A model generated the notes under the pieces. The model did not search any database. It was not told the origin of the DNA and worked only from the letters and a program-made list of their open reading frames with translations. A stretch of DNA of 64,000 nt, taken from the NCBI GenBank assembly GCA_001766825.1, contig LYOR01000001.1, positions 94,945 to 158,944 on the forward strand, given 5' to 3'. The position numbers were made by a program, and so were the translations under genes. The DNA is from Candidatus Syntropharchaeum butanivorans (GTDB lineage: Archaea > Halobacteriota > Syntropharchaeia > Syntropharchaeales > Syntropharchaeaceae). Positions 33,504-42,083 of the stretch are shown in pieces; the first letter of the stretch is position 1; every line of letters begins with the position of its first letter.

Positions 33504-33892
33504 CTTGACGCCCCATCCTCCCATCGTAACATCTCGCTATATAGGTTTTGGTCATCACCCCTTCATTTCCACTCCACCGGGTCGTGGAGAAAATCCATAA
33601 AATAGGGGTTAAGATGGGATAAAAGGCATAATCGAGGTTATTTCTTCAGGACGCGGGACACCCCAGCTTGCGGTTGCAACATCTTACAAAAAATAACATA
33701 TGGGAATCAAAAATACCCAAATATAACTTATACCACAGCTACTATATCAAATAAGCCTTAAGCTGTACTTCTCAACATCATCTGCTCCTCCGTCCAGAGG
33801 AAATTGGGCTTTAATAGAAAATCTCACCTTATCGGGGATTAGACGTATAGCATGGTAAGACTTAATAGCTATATGGGTGATGAGTATGATGA
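33504..33892. other. Intergenic region between cdc6 and chaperonins, possible origin
   Basis: 389 bases between divergent cdc6 and the chaperonin operon, AT-rich in the middle (CAAAAAATAACATATGGG, AATATAACTTATACC). Near cdc6 there is an inverted repeat, CTCCAC (33572-33577) and GTGGAG (33584-33589) around CGGGTC, flanked by ATTTCC and AAAATCC, which slightly resembles an origin recognition box. A G-run AGGGGT follows at about 33604. The promoter for each gene must also lie here. No tandem repeat of boxes is clear, so the origin call is weak. Confidence 0.3.
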
Positions 33893-35542
33893 ATGCTCAC
33901 AAATCCAAAGATGCCACTTGACATCCTCCAGGGTGAGGCAGAGAAGAGTGCTGGCGAGGATATGCAGACGAGCATCTTCGCGGTTGCGAAGGAGTTCTCA
34001 GACTTTATGGCCTCGACACTCGGCCCTCAGAGCCTCCACAAGATGATCGTTGAGCAGGATCGCTGGGCGTACATTGTGACAAGTGATGGGGAAACGATCC
34101 TTCAGCGGTTTGACCTCATGCAGTTCAAGGCAAAGCACCCTGTTGCACGGCTCATGGTCGAGCTCTCAAAGGCACAGGACTACGATCTTGGGGACGGTAC
34201 AACATCAACGGTGGTACTTGCAGGTCACCTCCTGAAGGAGGCCGAAAAGCTTGTGCTTATGGGACTTCACCCCAATACCATCGCGCAAGGGTATAAAGTT
34301 GCATTGAAACAGGCACTCGTTTATGCAAAGGAGCTTGCATCACCCACCACAAGAGATAATCTCCTCAGGGTCGCGATGACAGCACTTGACACAAAGTACA
34401 CGAGCGTATCGAAGGAGCAACTCTCAAAGATGGTTGTTGAGGCGATCATGAGGGTTTCAAATGATGGTAAGGAGCGTGCAGACCCGAAGGACGTCCATCT
34501 CGTGAGAAGGAAGGGGACCGGAGTTTTACACTCGACCCTTTACCATGGCTTCATCGTCGAGAAGAAGATGCTCGATGATTCGATGCCGGAGCGTATGGAG
34601 AACGCAAAGGTTGCGGTCATCGACGTCCCACTCACCGTAAAGCGTTATGCAGGCATCTTTGGAGATAACCCGCTTCATGAGGTGGAGATAAAGGATGTTG
34701 ACGGGCTTAAAGCCCATCGTGAGGAGGAGAAAGCAATCCTCAGGGATATGTTCGTGAAACTCAGAGACGTGGGTGCTGATTGTGTGATATCCAGGAAGCT
34801 CATCGATCACAGGATTGGAAGGTGGATGGCAAAGGAGGGGATCATAGGGATTCAGGCAATTCCAACGAAAGACGATCTGAAGCGTCTATCAAAGGCTGTA
34901 GGTGCGAGGATAATCTCGGATCTTGAGACCATCCGTGAGGAGGATCTTGGATTTGCGGATTCAATCGAAGCGAAAAGATATCCGGATAAGGAGACACTCA
35001 TATTTATAAGGAATAAGCATGCGAACACCGTCACAATCCTGTTGCGTGGTGGCGCACACCATGTCATCTCAGAGGTCGAACGGGGCATGAAGGATGCGAT
35101 CCATGCAACATCAAACGCCCTGAATGGCGGGTGGATACTTCCTGCAGGCGGGGCATGTGAGGTTGCCATCGCGGAGCGGCTGAGAAGATATGCACTCACA
35201 CTCAGTGATAAGCGCCAGCTCGCGGTACAGGCATTTGCAGATGCGCTTGAGGGGATACCCAGGACGCTGATCACAAACAGTGGGATGGATCAGGTAAAGA
35301 TACTGATGGATTTGAGACGCACCCAGAGGGAAAAAGGCCCCAGCTACGGGTTCGATGCTAATATTCGTGAGATCCGGGATATGATGGAGGCAGGAATCAT
35401 AGAACCCCTCTCATTGAAGGAATCAGTCTACAAGGGTGCATTTGAGACGGCAGATACCCTCCTTCGGTCCGAGTCGGTCATATATGGGAGGGTCTTTGAG
35501 TCAAGGATCAAAAGCGAACTCAAGAAGAAAAGGGAGCGATAA
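33893..35542 (+). CDS. Divergent group II chaperonin subunit (A)
   Basis: 549 residues, thermosome-type fold of equatorial, intermediate and apical domains. ATPase residues are kept: D65 in TSDGETIL, D101 in GDGTTSTVV, and D401 in the KDAI block. LITNSGMDQVKIL and LPAGGACEVAIAERLRRYA follow the usual pattern. It departs from ordinary thermosomes in TLGPQSLHKM (usually TLGPKGMDKM) and has no GGM-rich tail, ending in basic residues. The ATG at 33893 follows GGGTGATGAG and an in-frame stop, so no longer start is possible. Its stop overlaps the start of subunit B. Methanosarcina species have similar extra Hsp60 paralogues without known clients. Confidence 0.85.
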   Translation: MLTNPKMPLDILQGEAEKSAGEDMQTSIFAVAKEFSDFMASTLGPQSLHKMIVEQDRWAYIVTSDGETILQRFDLMQFKAKHPVARLMVELSKAQDYDLGDGTTSTVVLAGHLLKEAEKLVLMGLHPNTIAQGYKVALKQALVYAKELASPTTRDNLLRVAMTALDTKYTSVSKEQLSKMVVEAIMRVSNDGKERADPKDVHLVRRKGTGVLHSTLYHGFIVEKKMLDDSMPERMENAKVAVIDVPLTVKRYAGIFGDNPLHEVEIKDVDGLKAHREEEKAILRDMFVKLRDVGADCVISRKLIDHRIGRWMAKEGIIGIQAIPTKDDLKRLSKAVGARIISDLETIREEDLGFADSIEAKRYPDKETLIFIRNKHANTVTILLRGGAHHVISEVERGMKDAIHATSNALNGGWILPAGGACEVAIAERLRRYALTLSDKRQLAVQAFADALEGIPRTLITNSGMDQVKILMDLRRTQREKGPSYGFDANIREIRDMMEAGIIEPLSLKESVYKGAFETADTLLRSESVIYGRVFESRIKSELKKKRER

Positions 35543-37167
35543 TGGATAGAAGATTCAAGCTTGACTCACTCCTGAGTGTTGATATAAAGAAGGAGCGTTT
35601 GAGTGGTGAGGCCGCGCGGGAGAGCTGTATGGTCGCAGCATCCATCCTCTCAAAGAGCTTCTCATCACAGTTAGGCCCAAAAGGACTTTTTAAGCTGCTT
35701 GCAGAGGAGGCAAGGCCACTTTTCATAAGCAGGGACGCCCACTCACTTATGACAGGCCTCATGCTCGAGCACCCTGCTGCAAAGCTGATGGTTGAGCTTG
35801 TGAATGCACAGGATGGGGAGGTGGGGGATGGCAACACATCAACGGTTATAGTTGCAGGCGAACTGATCTCACGTGCCAGGAAACTCATCGAGGAGGGTCT
35901 TAACCCTGTGACGATAGTTGAGGGGTACAGAATGGCAGCAGAAAGAGCAGAAGAGATCTTAAATGAACTGGCAGTTCCTATAATGAAAAATGACCTCTCT
36001 GCAATCGTCAATACGTCACTCAAGGATTACAGGAGCGACAGGTTGAGTGACCAGATAATAGAAGTGGTCACCAGGATCAAAGAGCAGTATGGGGAGGCTG
36101 ATACTGAGAGGATCGCTGTTCATGCGATCGAGGGGGGAAGTCTTGACGACTCGTTTGTCGTAAATGGCGCAACCCTTTTTGGATGGGCACTTCCAAGCTC
36201 AAGGAAACGGGTCGAGAATGCAAAGATCGCGATACTTGAGAAACCGCTTGAGATCGGGATGAGTGATGCCCTCAGCGGGATGCGAATAAAGGACTCAAAG
36301 GAACTTTCGCGATGTTTCAAGGAGGAAGAGGAACTTCTAAGATCGATGGTCAACCGGATACTCCATGCAGGGGCAAACGTAGTCGTATCGATGGGATCGA
36401 TAGATGTCAGGGCACAGGGAATGCTGACCCATGAAGGCGTCTTCATAACACACCACTATCCTGAGTATAATGACCTGCGCCACCTCGCAAGGGCAACAGG
36501 CGCGAAACTCGTGAATGATATCCTCTCGATAACCTCTGACGATCTCGGTGAGGCCGAGCTTGTTGAGGAGCGGCGGATCGCGGAGGAGGAGATCATCATA
36601 TTCGATGGATGTAAGCATGGATCTGCAACTCTCATTATCAGAGGGGGGTCAAAGCAGCTTGCAGATGAGCATAAACGGATTGTATACACCGCGATTGCAG
36701 GCCTTGCCAGGACCCTCGAGGATATGCGTGCCCTCCCGGGTGGGGGGGCGATCGAGGTCGAGCTTGCAAAGCGGTTGAGGGCATGGGCAACTAGGCTTGA
36801 ATCGAAGAAACAGCTTGCTGTAGAGGCATTTGCAGATGCGCTTGAGGCAATCCCAAGGGCACTTGCGACAAACGCCGGGCTTGATCAGATCGAGATCTTG
36901 ACAGAACTGAGGAGGTTGCACAAGAAGACCCCATCGATGGGTCTGTATGTGACAGAGGACGGTACTAAGATCGATGATACACTGGAAAAAGGCGTAATCG
37001 ATCCCTTTGTTGTGAAGCGGCAGATGATACATGGTGCCGTTGAGGCTGCTGAGCTTATAATACTCGTTGATGGGATTTTGCAGGACAAAACAAGGGAGGA
37101 GAAGCTCGAAGAATCCCAGGCGATCGAGAGGATCGCGGAGGACGATGAGGAAGAGCTTCCTGCGTGA
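35542..37167 (+). CDS. Divergent group II chaperonin subunit (B), ATPase probably impaired
   Basis: 541 residues. Family blocks are present: QLGPKGLFKLL, LEHPAAKLMVELVNAQDGEVGDGNT, LPGGGAIEVELAKRLRAWA, and KKQLAVEAFADALEAIPRAL. Key positions are changed: the NDG loop is SRDAHSL (D65 kept, G lost), the P-loop is GDGNT rather than GDGTT (D96 kept), and the conserved aspartate of the HDAL block is T383 (YTAI). It may therefore bind but not efficiently hydrolyse ATP. The tail is acidic (EDDEEELPA). The ATG overlaps the stop of subunit A (TAATG) and cfbE starts one base after its end, so the pair seems to be made together with F430 enzymes. Confidence 0.84.
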   Translation: MDRRFKLDSLLSVDIKKERLSGEAARESCMVAASILSKSFSSQLGPKGLFKLLAEEARPLFISRDAHSLMTGLMLEHPAAKLMVELVNAQDGEVGDGNTSTVIVAGELISRARKLIEEGLNPVTIVEGYRMAAERAEEILNELAVPIMKNDLSAIVNTSLKDYRSDRLSDQIIEVVTRIKEQYGEADTERIAVHAIEGGSLDDSFVVNGATLFGWALPSSRKRVENAKIAILEKPLEIGMSDALSGMRIKDSKELSRCFKEEEELLRSMVNRILHAGANVVVSMGSIDVRAQGMLTHEGVFITHHYPEYNDLRHLARATGAKLVNDILSITSDDLGEAELVEERRIAEEEIIIFDGCKHGSATLIIRGGSKQLADEHKRIVYTAIAGLARTLEDMRALPGGGAIEVELAKRLRAWATRLESKKQLAVEAFADALEAIPRALATNAGLDQIEILTELRRLHKKTPSMGLYVTEDGTKIDDTLEKGVIDPFVVKRQMIHGAVEAAELIILVDGILQDKTREEKLEESQAIERIAEDDEEELPA

Positions 37168-37168
37168 G

Positions 37169-38341
37169 ATGTTCTCGAATAAAAGGGTGCTTGTCGTTGA
37201 TATGACCCATGGTGGCAGGACCCTTGCAAGGGCAATCGAGGAATACTTTGATGCAGAGGTACTTCGATACGACCTCTATGGGGTGGATAAGGGGTGCGAG
37301 ATACCGGAGTTCGATATCTGCATCTCGCCTGTTCACTCCCCGGTTCTTAACCCGATACTTACCAGGGATCCACGTGTGATCTCCCATCACTCTGCGGTTG
37401 GATACATACTCAGGAGGCTGAAGGAGCAGGTTGGCTGTGATATCATCGAGGTTACAGGTACAAAGGGAAAGACATCTGTGGCAACGATGCTGACCCACAT
37501 CCTGAGCTCAAAGATGCAGGTATTATCCTCCACAAGTGAGGGGGTTATGTATGCCAGCCCAGGTGGTGGTACAGCAGTCTTGAAGGTTCCGGGAAGTATT
37601 ACACCTGCCCATGCGCTTGATGTGATGGATATGGCAATGTGCAAGGATCTTGCAGTTGATGTAGCGCTGTTTGAGGTATCACTTGGATTTACAGGTGCTG
37701 CCAAGCTCAACGTCCTGACCTCACTTGAGGGGGACTACCGTATCGCGGGTGGTATGCTTAAGGCCTCGCAGGCAAAACGATACATGATGAAGAATCTCTC
37801 AGGAAGGGTGGTGGATAAAGGGGTATTTGACGGATTAAAAACATCCTTTTTTGGAGAAAGACACAAAAAGAATATAAATCTTGCTGCTACTGCTGCATTA
37901 CACCTTGGGATAGCCGAGGATGAGATCAGGAGGTGTGTGTTATCTTTCCCCCAGATCAGATCAAGGATGGAGGTTAAAAGAGGTGGGAACTGGATCGTGA
38001 TAGATGATGCAAACTCTGCGTTTGACGCTTTTAATCTAAGAGCAGGAATAGAGGAGATAATGGCTGTAGATGGCGAGCGGATCGTGATACTCGGGGGGTC
38101 GCGGAGAGGAAGCTGTTCATCGCTGGATATTGAGGCTGTGGTTCGCGTTATTGATGTATACCGGGACAGGGTCAGGTTCTATCTTACAGGCGAGATCGGC
38201 GAAGATCTCAGGCGCCTTGGGGTGGATTGTCCGCTCATCGAGGGTGATCCTGATGGAATGGTGGGGTGGGTCATGGCATCCTCGAGTGGAAATAAAGGGG
38301 TCATCCTCATTTCCGGGAGTTCAGGGGGGAGATCCGGATGA
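37169..38341 (+). CDS. cfbE: Coenzyme F430 synthetase (Mur ligase-like)
   Basis: 390 residues. CfbE closes the last ring of F430 from seco-F430 using ATP; the nickel tetrapyrrole is the cofactor of methyl-coenzyme M reductase. The Mur ligase ATP loop is EVTGTKGKTS (97-103), with HHSAVGYILRRLKE before it and the C-terminal substrate domain IVIDDANSAFDAF and VILGGSRRGSC. The ATG at 37169, one base after the chaperonin stop, gives MFSNKRVLVVDMTHGG; earlier in-frame codons lie inside the chaperonin gene. It overlaps cfbD by four bases. Confidence 0.9.
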   Translation: MFSNKRVLVVDMTHGGRTLARAIEEYFDAEVLRYDLYGVDKGCEIPEFDICISPVHSPVLNPILTRDPRVISHHSAVGYILRRLKEQVGCDIIEVTGTKGKTSVATMLTHILSSKMQVLSSTSEGVMYASPGGGTAVLKVPGSITPAHALDVMDMAMCKDLAVDVALFEVSLGFTGAAKLNVLTSLEGDYRIAGGMLKASQAKRYMMKNLSGRVVDKGVFDGLKTSFFGERHKKNINLAATAALHLGIAEDEIRRCVLSFPQIRSRMEVKRGGNWIVIDDANSAFDAFNLRAGIEEIMAVDGERIVILGGSRRGSCSSLDIEAVVRVIDVYRDRVRFYLTGEIGEDLRRLGVDCPLIEGDPDGMVGWVMASSSGNKGVILISGSSGGRSG

Positions 38342-39432
38342 GTGGATCCGGGTGCGAGGTACTCCATCCAAGGCCAAGTGCGATAGCAGCCTCAATGTAT
38401 ACACTCAGAGACCTTGACGTCGATGCAATCCTCCTCCATGGCCCGGCAGGGTGTAATTTCAGGACGAGCAGAATCCTTGAGGAGGACGGTGTGAGGGTGT
38501 TTACAACCTCGATGACCGAATATGACTTTATATTTGGTGGAAGAGATCGACTTCTCAGGGTTCTAAAGCGGATTGATGAGGAGTTCTCGTTTCGACTCAT
38601 CGGGGTCGTTGGTACATGTGCAAGTATGATCATCGGAGAGGATATGGAGGCTGCAATCGCTGATGCAGGGCTTGATATGGATGTGATCGTCGTTGAGACC
38701 CATGGAGGCTATGCTGAGAACACGACGGGCGCGATCAAGGCGCTTGAGGCTGCAAGAAGAAAGGGTCTGATCAGCGAAAAAGAGTTTCTGCGCCAGAAAA
38801 AGATCCTTCTTGCAGCAACCCGTGTCGAGGAAGATAAGGGAATGGCCTCGGTTGAGTACATAACTCCTTCACGTGGAGACGACAAGCTCGAGGCCGCAAG
38901 GAGGATCATAAGTGAGGCAAGGTCGCGGGGGAGGCTCACACTCATTCTCAACGCCAAGAAGGAGCTTGCGTACATCTTCTCAGATATGCTTCTCGCCCTT
39001 CATGAGGCTTTAGGAGGGGAGGATGTTACAGTAACAACAGTTGCAAACCTGGATCCCGGGCTTGGGCTTCCGAGAATCAGAGGATATGCGAGGAGGATCC
39101 TGGAAGAGCTTTCGATGAATGGGGTCAGGATCGATCATCTCTCAGGTGGGCTTGATGAGTATGCGCTGAGTGGAGAGGCTGCATATCGTTGGGTGAGGGA
39201 TGAGGTGGATGAGCCGGGGGTTGTTGTGGTGCTTGGAAATCCGAACCCGGTCACACCCCTGCCTGATGCCGCTCTCAATATCGCCGTTACAAATGGGCCA
39301 CGGGAGGTTATGCCACTTAAAAAGATGGGATATGATCCCGTTGTTGTTGAGCTTGACGCCCACTCACTCGTTGTTGGGGTCTCTGGTATCGTGAGATCAG
39401 AGTTTGGAGAGATCATAAGAAGGGTTGCCTGA
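38338..39432 (+). CDS. cfbD: Ni-sirohydrochlorin a,c-diamide reductive cyclase, NifD-like subunit
   Basis: 364 residues, nitrogenase component 1-like. With the NifH-like CfbC it reduces Ni-sirohydrochlorin a,c-diamide by six electrons and forms the lactam-ring precursor seco-F430. Cluster-ligand cysteines are visible in LLHGPAGCNFRT and VVGTCASMIIGED, and VIVVETHGGYAENTTG is typical. CfbC is not in the window, so the cfb genes are split on this chromosome. It overlaps cfbE (ATGA) and the next HTH gene (TGATG). Confidence 0.9.
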   Translation: MSGSGCEVLHPRPSAIAASMYTLRDLDVDAILLHGPAGCNFRTSRILEEDGVRVFTTSMTEYDFIFGGRDRLLRVLKRIDEEFSFRLIGVVGTCASMIIGEDMEAAIADAGLDMDVIVVETHGGYAENTTGAIKALEAARRKGLISEKEFLRQKKILLAATRVEEDKGMASVEYITPSRGDDKLEAARRIISEARSRGRLTLILNAKKELAYIFSDMLLALHEALGGEDVTVTTVANLDPGLGLPRIRGYARRILEELSMNGVRIDHLSGGLDEYALSGEAAYRWVRDEVDEPGVVVVLGNPNPVTPLPDAALNIAVTNGPREVMPLKKMGYDPVVVELDAHSLVVGVSGIVRSEFGEIIRRVA

Positions 39433-39740
39433 TGCTGAATGAGCGTGTCAGGGCAGAGATTGAGATGTTCAAGCGGCACATCATCGTGCTGAGGGCTGTT
39501 ATTGAGGAGGGTCCGATCGGGATCCTGAGACTCTCAGAGATCACGAGCCTCCCCACCCATAAGGTCAGATATTCACTCAGGATACTTGAGCGGGAGCATC
39601 TGATTGTGCCATCCCCCCAGGGCGCGGTCCCAACAGGGAGGGGGATCAGGGTCATGGAGAAGATCGAGGATGAGATAAGGCCGATCGAGGAGAAGCTGAC
39701 GGAGTTAAAGAGGTATGCAGATCCGAATCGAGCGGATTGA
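39432..39740 (+). CDS. Winged-helix regulator
   Basis: 102 residues. A winged helix can be traced as GPIGILRLSEITSLPTHKVRYSLRILEREHLIVPSPQGAVPTGRG, followed by a helical tail. It belongs to a small predicted regulator family of methanogen-type archaea. It begins at the last base of cfbD and overlaps the PyrK-like gene by 26 bases, so it may regulate the operon it belongs to. Confidence 0.72.
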   Translation: MLNERVRAEIEMFKRHIIVLRAVIEEGPIGILRLSEITSLPTHKVRYSLRILEREHLIVPSPQGAVPTGRGIRVMEKIEDEIRPIEEKLTELKRYADPNRAD

Positions 39741-40455
39741 GCGAATCGTCCCTGAGAGCAGGTCCGTGAAGACCTTCTTCTTCAGAGGTATCGGGAATCC
39801 AAGACCGGGTAATTATCTCATGGTGTGGATACCAGGATCAGGCCAGATCCCGCTGAGCATATCAAGTTTCAGGGATGGGATATGTGGTGTCACGGTTAAG
39901 CGAGTAGGTGCTACGACAGAGGCGATGCACAGGCTTAATGCAGGGGATCTGATCGGGACAACACCCCCTCTTGGGAGTTCTTTCAGCATGAAGGGCAATC
40001 GAATCCTCCTTGTATCAGGTGGTATTGGTATAGCACCGCTTCTGTATCTGGCTCTTGAGGCGAGGGCGCTTGGAAAAAGGGTCTATGGGGTCTTTGGATT
40101 TGAGAGAGGGGAGGAGGTCATCTTTGAGGACGTCTTGGGGGGGCTTCTTGATGATCTCATCATAACCACAGATGATGGGTCATACGGTCTGAAAGGGACC
40201 CCTGTTGACCTCCTGGAAAACCTCCACCTGAGGTTGCGGTTTGACCGTATCTTCTCGTGTGGGCCTGAAGCAATGATGAAGAGGGTGTTTGATTTTGCAA
40301 GATCCAGGCATATCATGGCCGAGTTCAGTCTTGAGCGTACGATCAGGTGTGGGATGGGAATATGCGGCGCATGTGCAATTAATGGGTTGAGGGTATGTAA
40401 GGAAGGCCCTGTCTTTGATGGTGAAGCTTTGAAAGAGGTTTGGGGCGATAAATAA
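39715..40455 (+). CDS. PyrK-like FAD/[2Fe-2S] electron transfer protein
   Basis: 246 residues. A ferredoxin-reductase-like FAD domain (PRPGNYLMVWIPGSGQIPLSIS), an NAD-binding part (LLVSGGIGIAPLLYLALEARALG, IFSCGPEAMMKRV) and a C-terminal [2Fe-2S] site with cysteines in RCGMGICGACAINGLRVCKEG. It is homologous to the electron-transfer subunit of dihydroorotate dehydrogenase type 1B. No pyrD is adjacent, and the gene closes an operon of F430 genes, so it may instead deliver electrons to the CfbCD cyclase. That is inference; pyrD elsewhere in the genome would favour the classical role. Confidence 0.82.
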   Translation: MQIRIERIERIVPESRSVKTFFFRGIGNPRPGNYLMVWIPGSGQIPLSISSFRDGICGVTVKRVGATTEAMHRLNAGDLIGTTPPLGSSFSMKGNRILLVSGGIGIAPLLYLALEARALGKRVYGVFGFERGEEVIFEDVLGGLLDDLIITTDDGSYGLKGTPVDLLENLHLRLRFDRIFSCGPEAMMKRVFDFARSRHIMAEFSLERTIRCGMGICGACAINGLRVCKEGPVFDGEALKEVWGDK

Positions 40456-40560
40456 TGCTAACGTAAACCGGATGAAAATGCTCTGATTATGGAAAGTTTT
40501 ATATGCCAACCTCTCGCGTTTGGTTCCATCATGGGGTTGAAAAGGTATAAACCGTGAGAA

Positions 40561-40571
40561 ATATTTAAATA
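40561..40571 (+). promoter_or_regulatory. TATA box before the KaiC-like gene
   Basis: ATATTTAAATA, followed by a small inverted repeat GATCTC-TAT-GAGATT (about 40574-40587) near the expected start. A start near 40590 leaves a leader of about 40 bases. A second TATA-like TTTTATATG is near 40498. Confidence 0.45.
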
Positions 40572-40632
40572 AGATCTCTATGAGATTTATTGATGGGGTA
40601 ATTGAGTATTCAAACCGAGTCGAGGTTTAAGT

Positions 40633-42063
40633 ATGGCAGTCCCTCATGAAATCATAGAGTTTTTCAAGGGTGAGATGGGAAAGACGATGCTTGTTAAGGG
40701 GGAACCCGGTACAGGCAAGACGATCTTTGCCCTGACACTGTTGAAAGAGCTTTACGGAAGTAATAATGGCATCTACCTCTCAACCCGGGTCGATAGCGCC
40801 AAGCTTTATGCTGATTTTCCATGGATCTCCAAGGTGATACCGCCCAGGCATATCATAGATGCCACCCAATCTGAGTTTGAGCCTATCGCACGTGAGAATA
40901 CCGAGATGGATTACTTTATAAACACCCTGAAGTACTCTGACCGCCCGAGCTTCCTCGGTAACATTTACCGCATGTGTGATGAGTATGAGGTCGCAGTTGT
41001 TGTTATAGATAGCTGGGATGCGGTTCTCACCCAGACCGGGGAGCTCGAGAATAAAGAAGACCTCGAGTCACTCATTACCGATATCTCAAGCAAGGCGAAT
41101 ATCGATTTCATCCTCGTGACCGAGTACACCTTCCAGGATAAGCTTGATTATCTCGTTGATAGTGTAATCACGATGGAGGCAAAGGACATCGATGGGAGGG
41201 CCGTGAGAATCCTCAACGTCAATAAGCTCCGGGGTGTGAGACGTGAACACCCATCTTACCTCTTCTCACTCGAAGGAGGTGTTTTTAACAGCTTAGAACC
41301 GTTTAAGTTCGTCTATCCAGCAGAGCATAAGCGGTTTGAGCCGATAAAGGACACACCCTCTTACTTCTCATCCGGATCAGAAGATCTTGATATGATGCTC
41401 GATGGCGGGTATCCCCTGGGTAGCTTCGTCTTTCTCGATGTGGGGAGAGACGTTCCCCAGGAAGCATTCATAAATGTCCTGATGCAGACGATTGCAAATT
41501 TCATACATCAGGAGAACCCCGTTATCGTCTTTCCGACCGGTGAGATGAGCCCGAAAGGGATGAAGGCAAATGCATACCTGTATGGATTCGAGGATAGACT
41601 CAATGAGATGATGAAGTTCGTGGAGTTTGCATATCTCCCGGAGAATGTGGGTTTTGAGGAGGAATACGTATGCACGATTGAACCGGGGGATTTGATGGAG
41701 GACGTCTCAAGGTGGGAGGAGATGTGGAACCGGATGCGAGATGAGACCGGCAACCCGGTTCTAAGCATGGTCGGTTTTGATGTGCTTGATTATATATATA
41801 GCACCAAGGAAGAGCTTCTGAAGCTTATGAGTATCTTTGCACGGAGTACCGCTGATGCAAGCACACTCACGATCGCGGTCGGTAGGGATAGCACAGAGGA
41901 GATCAATAAGTACTTAGCAGACATTTCAAACATTCACCTGAGACTTGAGGCGCTATCCGGCTCTGTCGTGATATATGGTGTAAAGCCGAGGACGGAACTT
42001 TATTACCTTCGCCTTGACGTTTCGGGAGGTTACCCGAGGGTGAAACTTGAACCGATCGTTTAG
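40633..42063 (+). CDS. Two-domain KaiC-like RecA-fold ATPase
   Basis: 476 residues in two RecA-like halves. The first has a good Walker A, GEPGTGKT (23-30), and Walker B VAVVVIDSWDAVL. The second half keeps the fold (GSEDLDMMLDGGYPLGSF, residues about 248-265) but its loop, LDVGRDVPQEAF (268-279), lacks the GKT of a working P-loop. Such KaiC/GvpD-like ATPases are frequent signalling partners in methanogens. The response regulator 20 bases downstream fits a signalling pair. Confidence 0.75.
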   Translation: MAVPHEIIEFFKGEMGKTMLVKGEPGTGKTIFALTLLKELYGSNNGIYLSTRVDSAKLYADFPWISKVIPPRHIIDATQSEFEPIARENTEMDYFINTLKYSDRPSFLGNIYRMCDEYEVAVVVIDSWDAVLTQTGELENKEDLESLITDISSKANIDFILVTEYTFQDKLDYLVDSVITMEAKDIDGRAVRILNVNKLRGVRREHPSYLFSLEGGVFNSLEPFKFVYPAEHKRFEPIKDTPSYFSSGSEDLDMMLDGGYPLGSFVFLDVGRDVPQEAFINVLMQTIANFIHQENPVIVFPTGEMSPKGMKANAYLYGFEDRLNEMMKFVEFAYLPENVGFEEEYVCTIEPGDLMEDVSRWEEMWNRMRDETGNPVLSMVGFDVLDYIYSTKEELLKLMSIFARSTADASTLTIAVGRDSTEEINKYLADISNIHLRLEALSGSVVIYGVKPRTELYYLRLDVSGGYPRVKLEPIV

Positions 42064-42083
42064 CTTCGGTGGAGAGAATCTGG

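Noticed and set aside
39715..40455. Annotation as part of dihydroorotate dehydrogenase without comment
   Set aside because: The protein family fits PyrK but no pyrD is adjacent and the gene belongs to the F430 operon, so the pyrimidine role is not supported by context.
41401..42063. Second working ATPase site in the KaiC-like protein
   Set aside because: The expected GKT/S is replaced by GRDVPQ; only the fold seems kept.
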